Assembly (NCBI RefSeq): GCF_964355755.1
Contig: NC_092672.1
Location: 21,386,501 to 21,450,500 of the forward strand
From: Antedon mediterranea
Lineage: Eukaryota; Echinodermata; Crinoidea; Comatulida; Antedonidae
Length of the DNA: 64,000 nt
Direction: 5' to 3'
In this document: one piece after another, positions 24,901 through 33,900 of the stretch
How positions within the stretch are numbered: position 1 is the first letter of the stretch
Layout: each line of letters opens with the position of its first letter
Translations under genes and position numbers: made by a program
The notes under the pieces: generated by a model
Seen by the model: the letters and a program-made list of their open reading frames with translations, nothing else
Databases searched by the model: none
What the model was told of the DNA's origin: nothing

Positions 24901-27900
24901 TGAGTTTAAACGAAGCAGATGCACTATTCCATAATTGTAATGCTTTGAGAAACTATTTATGAACTTCTAACCCCATTTTTTTGTGAATATACTGTAAAAC
25001 TGGCATTCAGTTGTAAGTATATTACCTTATTCTTTTCAATTAGACCATCCACTTGGTACGTAACTTTCTCTGCATAGTGATGCACAACAAAAGCTGGTGA
25101 TGTCACTGATGTGCACGAGATAAGCTTGCACTGCTGATGGTGTCAAGAAGAAACTCACAAAATGAACTTGGATCTGAATGTCTGTTTAACTTGCATTGCT
25201 ATAAACAAGATAAACTTGCAATTAGAAAGTAAATGACATAATAACATGATTGTGATCTTAGATGGACAGTCTAAGCACAACAACTTGTAGTTTGCAACTG
25301 GTTGTGGTGTTACTGTACTTTTGCACCTAACTCACTGGGCATAAGGTCACTCACCATCACTGATGTGCAGCAGGTGAATATTGGGGTTAAGCTTGAGGTG
25401 CAAAAGTACATCAGCAGCAGGTTTTCTAGTGTAAACTAGGCTCAAAAGTCCATTATTTATCTTCTTACAAACTACAGTTTATTTATTGATTTGGGCAATC
25501 AAGACAAACTATGGTTTTCAAGACAAACTATGCCTGTCGGGTAAAAACCACTTTTTTTCAAAATGTAAAAATCAAAATAGGAAGGAGTTATTATTTTACG
25601 ACATACTGTACTACGATTGAGAAAGGCGAATTCTTAATACAGCACTGGGACAACTCATCTTTTTGTTGTCATACATGCAGCATGGTTTCATGGTACAGCA
25701 GTTTATCTTTCAATAATAAGTACAAACTACAGAATACAGGTTGTCTTTTTCAACCATTATTTTTCGTCTTGCGAAAAACTATGACTTAGAAACTTATTGT
25801 TTGTATTTTAATCGAAAGACAAACTACGACACCCCAATATTCAACATCAAAACATGTTTTATTGTGAGTGGAATAGCAACACTTACTTGATTCATGAGAG
25901 CAAATATACTGATGTTGCCTTCAATAACATCAAGACATGTTTTATTGTGAGTGGAATAGGAACACTTACTTGATTCATGAGAGCAAATATACTGATGTTG
26001 CCTTCAATAACATCAAGACATGTTTTATTGTCAGTAAAGTCTTCAAATTGCCATGGAATTCCCTCAGATTGACAGTCATCCTAAAATAATATAAAGATGA
26101 CTATTTAATCAGCAGTATGATTATGTTTATAAAGGTTCATCATTATCACTATTAGATAAAAAAAGTGAAAGATAATTCTCATAAACTTTAATTATTATTG
26201 TTATCTTAATTATCATTTTATATTGTATTATAATTATACTAGTATTTTGATATTATTAAGTTTTTACAAGATTTGTTTGATATCAACTAAAAGAAGTGCC
26301 ATATTATTTTTCTCCATTTTTTTTAATGAATAAAAGAACTGTTGTTATTATCACTCTTATATGGTGCTAATAAAACACTGTTGCACCAACTGTATATTGG
26401 TATACTCTATATATAGAAAATAAGTTTGTTGGAATACCTGTTCTGCTTTGAGGAAGTTGTGCACAAAATGTTGCTGAAGTTTTTCATTTGCATAATTTAT
26501 GCATAATTGCTCCAAACTGTTAAATGAAAAACTTTCAAATCCGTAGACATCCAGTAGACCAATGTAAGACTGGCAACTCCTGGCCATGGTACTGTCATTA
26601 ATGAATACAACGAGCCAATCAAAAACTCTGAAACATTAAAACATAATTTAGTCAGTCTTCAAAGCTATTTTTTTTTTGTAAAACCAAAGCAGGGTTGAAA
26701 ACGTTTGCATCAAAACATTTTCTCCTGATACATACTAACTACATGACAAAGAAAGAAATTAGGCAGAAAGAAGTCAGGCCATGACAGCAAGAGAGATTAG
26801 GCAGAATAAAAATGAAATTAAATTGACTATGTTTCAGAGTTTGCATGTAAAGTATGGTTATTTTATTTTTGTGAATGTTTAAAGGTGTATGTACGATTTG
26901 TTGTGGGCAATTCACCTCGGTGCAACCCAGCATGCATATGGGGAAGCAAATAAAAGTTATTGGATATGTACAACATCTTCTGTGGGTTTGTTTTGAATGT
27001 ATAACAGGTCAGTAAAAAGGCAAATACTGCACAAGATTATTTTCAAAAGAGTAAGTAGTTTTCTTTAACTACAAACAAATATAGCTTTAATGTTTGTAAA
27101 ATACCTGGCATAGAGTAACTTTGCAAGACAATCTCTCCTTGTATGACATTCATCTTTTATGCAAGGTTTCATAAAGACACTCTTTCTACGCTTGTGAGAT
27201 GCAGTGATTTGTCGGAATGCAAGACATCTAGTTAAGGCATCAACATCAAGACCAAGTAACTGTGCAGCAGCATTAACAGATGTGTCAACTCCTGATGAAG
27301 CAACATCAATAGTACAACAATATGATATATTGAATTTTTAGTGAATTAGAAAATATCTCTTTGGCTGAAATATTTTATCAACATTTTTGGAAGATGGAGA
27401 AGAATATTAATAAGATTAAGATTTTAAAATGATATACTTAATAACGATATTTTTTTATATATTTTGTGACCAACCTACCATAATACTAAGCTATTCCTTA
27501 TGTCTGTTTTTAGTTTTTTCTCATACATTATATTATGGTAGAAATAAAAACAAATTAAAAAATACTAAAAAGATATATAAACTGTTGATAGAATATTTTG
27601 AATCATAAATAAATGCGAATTTACTACAACATTTAAAATTCTAATAAATCAAAAAAAGAATGAACGAACAGTATTTTAAATATAATCTATTAAAACTTAA
27701 AGGTCGCAACTACTTTAAGCTAAACTATAAATACTGTATGCAATCTTAAAGGTCGCAACTACTTTAAGCTAAACTATAAATACTGCATGCAATCTTAAAG
27801 GTCGCAACTACTTTAAGCTAAACTATAAATACTGTATGCAATCTTAAAGGTCGCAACTACTTTAAGCTAAACTATAAATACTGTATGCAATCTTAAAGGT

Positions 27901-30900
27901 CGCAACTACTTTAAGCTAAACTATAAATACTGTATGCAATCTTAAAGGTCGCAACTACTTTAAGCTAAACTATAAATACTGTATGCAATCTTAAAGGTCG
28001 CAACTACTTTAAGCTAAACTACAAATACTGTATGCAATCTTAAAGGTCGCAACTACTTTAAGCTAAACTATAAATAATGTATGCAATCTTAAAGGTCGCA
28101 GCTACTTTAAGCTAAACTACAAATACTGTATGCAATCTTAAAGGTTGCAACTACTTTAAGCTAAACTATAAATACTGTATGCAATCTTTTTATTGGTATA
28201 ATACAGAAAATAATTAAACAGCATAACCTAATTTATATCATTTACCTTGTTTTCCAGAATCAATTTCACATGGTCCAGTGACATCATCACTAATAAACTC
28301 TATATTTCCAAGATGAAGTATACCACTTAGAACCTACAAATAAACACATTTTCAAATTCAATTCAATAATTCAAAAAATAGAATTATAACATTACTATTA
28401 GATTTATGTATAAAAAACTTCAAAGTCTATTATCACTTATTTATATACTACCATTTGGTTTTCATTACCATAAATTTGTAAAAGTTGTTTTGAATCAATA
28501 TACTATCATGATTGTAAAAACTAGGTAAAAGTTCACTGATGTTTACTGTCCACATGGGCTGGATTAGTTCAACCAAGGCATCTAAACACATTGCTTTGGT
28601 TCAGTTAGTTCAATGATGTTTACTGTCCACATGTGCTGGATTAGTTCAACCAAGGCATCTAAACACATTGCTCTGATTCAGTTAGTTCACTGATGTTTAC
28701 TGTCCACATGTGCTGGATTAGTTCAACCAATGCATCTAAACACATTGCTCTGATTCAGTTAGTTCACTGATGTTTACTGTCCACATGTGCTGGATTAGTT
28801 CAACCAAGGCATCTAAACACATTGCTTTGGTTCAGTTAGTTCAATGATGTTTACTGTCCACATGTGCTGGATTAGTTCAACCAAGGCATCTAAACACATT
28901 GCTTTGGTTCAGTTAGTTCAATGATGTTTACTGTCCACATGTGCTGGATTAGTTCAACCAAGGCATCTAAACACATTGCTTTGGTTCAGTTAGTTCACTG
29001 ATGTTTACTGTCCACATGTGCTGGATTACTTCAACCAAGGCATCTAAACACATTGTTTTGGTTCAGTTACTAATAATATCACCATCACTAAGTTTAACCA
29101 TGTTTTACCAGTTAATTCACTCTTCCCTGGTAAAACAATGTTTGTTAAGTAACCAGTTCTATTAAGTAAAAGTTTCTTACTTTAAATAATTCTTGTTGCT
29201 GTGACCTGCTAAGTCCAACATTACACATTGCTTGCTTTGTAACTATAAAATCTTGTTTATCCTTTTGATTACATGCATCTTCTGAACGGTTTAGTTTCAC
29301 ATAGTTTAAGTTGTCTGAACTCAATACATTTGGTAGTAACCAGTTCCTCATTTCCCTTTCATTTCCGCCAAACAGCATCTATGATAATTTGAAAGAAGAA
29401 ATGTTAATGATATTATTAAAAAGACTAATAATGAGAATAATATAAACTAATAATATATTTCATGCTTTGATAACATTAGTAGAGTGAGTGCTTTCTTGCC
29501 CTATATTACAAAATATTACAAAGTGACAATTTTGTTTCAAGATGTTTAATATCAGTACCAGAAAGATCCTTTTCACATCTGCCTACATTGATCTCCAGAC
29601 TTATTACATGTTTTCATATTTACTCACGAACCTTGTGAAATCACGGGAAAAGTATGGTCATTGTATAGTTGATGGTGCTATCATTAGTACAAAAAAAAAA
29701 AAGTCACGCTTCGATACTTTCAAACAGGTGTACGGTCAGTTAAATACCAGGACAAAGCACAAATGCGCAGAACAAACAAAAAAACAGGCCCCTGTGAATA
29801 TCAGTAGAATTTTAACAACCTGATTACAACCAAAGGTAGGCTATTAGCCTACTCACTTTAGAAACATGGCAACAGAAATAAATTGCAGGGTTTTCTCTAA
29901 CCTGCAGAAAATATGCAAATGTATCACAGTTTCCAGCAGTTAAGTTAAACAGTTGGTTATCCGGTTTAAAGGTACACAAAAATCAAACATAACTAATACT
30001 AACTTGGTAAAAGATGTGAAAATTCCTGGCACCATCACATTGATAAACAACTCTAGTTTTCTCAAGAAGATATGTCTGAATAGAAGCACCAACAACATGA
30101 TTTCCACTGAAAACAAAATTGTAAAGTTAAAATAAGAATTCCTCTTGCGTGTAATTTCATTCTTCCCTGCTATGACACACAAAATGGCATATGTAGAAAC
30201 TCAAAATGCATGGCCTGTATACAGTATGTTGGTTGAACATTGACAAATAAAAATAATGTATGAAACTTACCGACTGAATTGTTGTAGCTGAATGTACTTT
30301 CCAAAGCGGCTACTATTGTGATTCCTGGTTGTGCTAGCATTGCCTAAGAAAATGAAATAATAGTTGTCTAACAGAGATGGAGTTGTAGGGAGGTGTAGGG
30401 TACTGAGTGGCAAAAAATTATTACTGTATATATATATACTGGTGCAGGCCATCAAATATTGCCATCAATTCCAATTAATTCTACTAGTCTAATAATACCA
30501 AATCTGCCAAAAATTAAATTTGAGCATAAAATCTCACCAAATTCATATTTAGAACATAGTGTAAGTTGCCCACTGCTGATCAACAGTTTTAGCCTATATA
30601 TTATATTAGGAGTTTAAAAGATTTTGGCACTATGACTGAAGGTTAAAGATATGCTAGAATTACAAAATGTAAAATCAGTACACAAACTGCTTTAAATTAT
30701 CATTTTAAATTTCATTTTACATAAAGCGTTAATCAATTTTAGGTTAGGTGTAGCTTTATTTATTTATTTTTAAATCAGTATGATACTTATTGACTTTTAT
30801 ATTTCAGTTTTCTCAGGGAAGAGTTAAATTACAATTTAATTTAACTCTTCCCTGATTTTCTTGTAATTTTATGGGTACACTATCATTATGCTCATTTTTA

Positions 30901-33900
30901 TTTGGTTCTCATCTCTTTATCGACTGTTCTTATTCTATTTTCTTCTTTATCTGTTGATGATAATGATGATGAATATAGAAAATTTGATATATTGATATGA
31001 TTTAAAAATGCTGATTTTGTATATTTAACAAAAATAAAGGTGTAACTTCTAGCGATGTTTCTTAGGACCATAACAGTACATAGATGTTTTTACATTTGAG
31101 AATGACATGTGCATCTTACTGTACTTTATTAACACTTTGACTCCCAGAGGTTTTTCCAGTTAGAAACTGCCACCGCCAGCGTTTATAGCCCAATTCGATG
31201 TTTTTATTAAAGCTGATTGAAACTATGTATGTGATCTGATTTACATGTAATTTAGACTAAAATAATCATAAAGATTTTAGCTTTACAATGGTACCAAGAA
31301 CGATTTTCAAATCGCAATATGTAAATCGTAATAGTAAAATGAAAGTAACGCACTTTTTGAGTTTTTCGTAGTTTCGCGCAAGAAAGTCGAGATATTCGCG
31401 ATTTTGGGCAAGACATCACAATATGAAACTAGATTTAATTCGTCACTATGATTATAGGTTATATGCATTGATTTAAATAAAGATAATTGATTTTTAAAAG
31501 ATATATTGATTGACTGATTTTCTCAGAATCTTTAATTATTTATAATATGATAGGACCTTGCTAACGCGAACACCATAGCCGGTATCACAATCCGATCAAA
31601 GATCCATATGCGTATAATGTCATAAACCACATTTGTTGTTACATAATAATAAAGACATAAGTTAATTTTTATCTAGATTTCATTATAAATCATGTGTATA
31701 ATCTATACACTAAGAAATAAATTTGAACAAACAATACAGATAATAAAAAAAAATCTTATTTCGTTTCCCAAGGTGAGACTCGATCTCGGTACCTTGAATG
31801 CCATAGACACGAGCACAGACCACCGAGCCATACACAACTGACAAAAAGTTGTAGAAAAATTCCTCCGTGTATTTACTATGCAGTAACCACTTTGGTGCAA
31901 ATAGATTATTACATACCGCAATGAATTATAATTTTTTACTATGATGACATCTTTAAAATGTAAACAAATGATGCACTGTCAAACTATATACTTTGATATA
32001 TGAACTTTTGAAGGAAGAAAGTTAATGTTAAGTTTGTTATTTTAGCCTAAGAAAATGTCATAATTTGTTTGATTGTCGAAATTAATTTTTGTAAATGCAA
32101 TTAATGAAAACTTAATCAACTTTTGTTCCCTTAATTTGATAATAAATCATACATATGATACATATACTTCAAGAAAATGAAATAAAAAATAGGTGTTCCC
32201 CAGCATTCTGACGATATATATTAATTTAAAAATTTAGCATATTTTCACCATTTTGTTAACTTATACGTGCGTAGCATGTCACTTTTGACGTGCTCGTATA
32301 ACGCAATTTCGAGTTGAAAAGTGAATCAAATATGATGATATTATTAAAGAAAGACTGTAAAACAGAAATCGGGCATAAAGAGTGCGCCTTAAACATTTAA
32401 CGCGCAGTGCGCGTGCAAAAATTTTTTAAACGCCTAAAATTGCCTGAAACGTACTCTAATTTCATAGAAAATAAATGTTGACAATTTTGAACATTTTAAG
32501 CGCGCGTACGCAAGCGTTATATGCGCTACGCACGTAATTGTATTGCCATATGATGAAATATGACCTGACATTTATGAGTACCAAATTTTGTTTAATTGTG
32601 ATTCATGCTTGTGAAGATATGATTACAAACGTGATTTCGTTAAATTGCGCGTAGACCGCGTAATGTTTGATTGCGCACCGCGAAAACATAACCACATCGA
32701 TTCCTGGCCATAAGGAATATACTCTGAAAAATTGACTTAGTTAACTGATATCAAGATAATTGACGGACAAATAGTGCTAAGGAAAGAATAAATAAATAAA
32801 TAAATAAAGAAATAAATAAATAAAGATTCTGACAGAATCAAGAGGTTATATGCATGAATGCATGCATATAACCTAAATATCGCCCGGTGAGATCAACAAA
32901 CAACAAAAAAGTTACTTACACGGCACCGGTAGGCCTATAAAAACAAGTTATGTATTACATTTTATAAATCATAAATCTTACATCAATGTTTCGCCAAAAT
33001 CCACATAGTAAAGACACCAGGCCTGGTTAACTAGGCCTAAGGTTGGTACGGAACCGTTTTACGACTAGGCCTAGGCTATAGCCTAGTTCTACTATAGCCT
33101 AGCTAGTAAACTGATGATAATATTCATACCATTTCTAAACAAGTTTGTTGCGTGAAACTCTGCCACTTACAGTGAAACACCAAAACAATTAGGGTATACA
33201 TACAATAATAAAATAAAAGACTTCTTATTGAAAATTCATCCATTATTTTTTATTCAGATAACAAACAAACATGCCAATCCACATAAACCTTTGTAAATGC
33301 ATCGGCGGCATAGCTAGCGCGCGACCGATACACAATGCGCCAAACCATCGCTGTACGTGCTACTGTGATGCGCGGTATATGTTATTTCGACAGGTACCAT
33401 TTTGACAATCGTTCGTAACCAGATTAGTTACTTTCGAAAGGTAAAATTTTCACGGTCCAGACCGAATTTAGTGTCCATATCTATAGTATATACCAATAAT
33501 TAACCTATCTACCGGATTTCGTAAAAAAACGCGAAAAACAAAGATCTTCGTGTTTGGCAGTCAAGCGTTGTGTTTCCAAAAACGAAGATCTTCGTGTTTG
33601 GCAGTCAAAGTGTTAAAGATAAACATAATAATTACCAAATGCTTCAAGAATAGGATTTGAGTCTAATATTCTACGTTCAATGCAGTCTGCTGGTGATGGT
33701 GTAAAACCACTATGAACAAAAAAGACAACAAGTTATCACAAATAAGTAACAAAACAGAGACAAATCTATAATTATGATGAAATAAAAACTGTAATTTTAC
33801 ATACATGAGAGTGTTTAATGATATTAAATTAAATGTGTTTATTTTTATTACCCAGGGTTACATACTGCCACCATTGTCAGATATTTTAGTAAACATCTTG

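Larger units (their letters stand above)
31133..33612. mobile_element. Non-autonomous TTAA-type DNA transposon (piggyBac-like)
   Basis: The ends are CACTTTGACTCCCA at 31133 and the complement of CACTTTGACTGCCA at 33612, each flanked by TTAA (31129-31132 and 33613-33616). TTAA duplication with CACT-type termini suits piggyBac-like or Kolobok elements. Near the right end the block cgaagatcttcgtgtttggc is present twice, a subterminal repeat. No transposase was recognised in the 2.48 kb. The right end lies 18 bases from the donor of the MYO19 exon 33636-33689. Confidence 0.75.

Noticed and set aside
28515-29060. Exon-derived repeat coding [19 protein letters not shown]
   Set aside because: One frame of a unit looks protein-like, but it is not in the expected myosin sequence, lacks splice sites in the right place, and the unit length is not a multiple of three.
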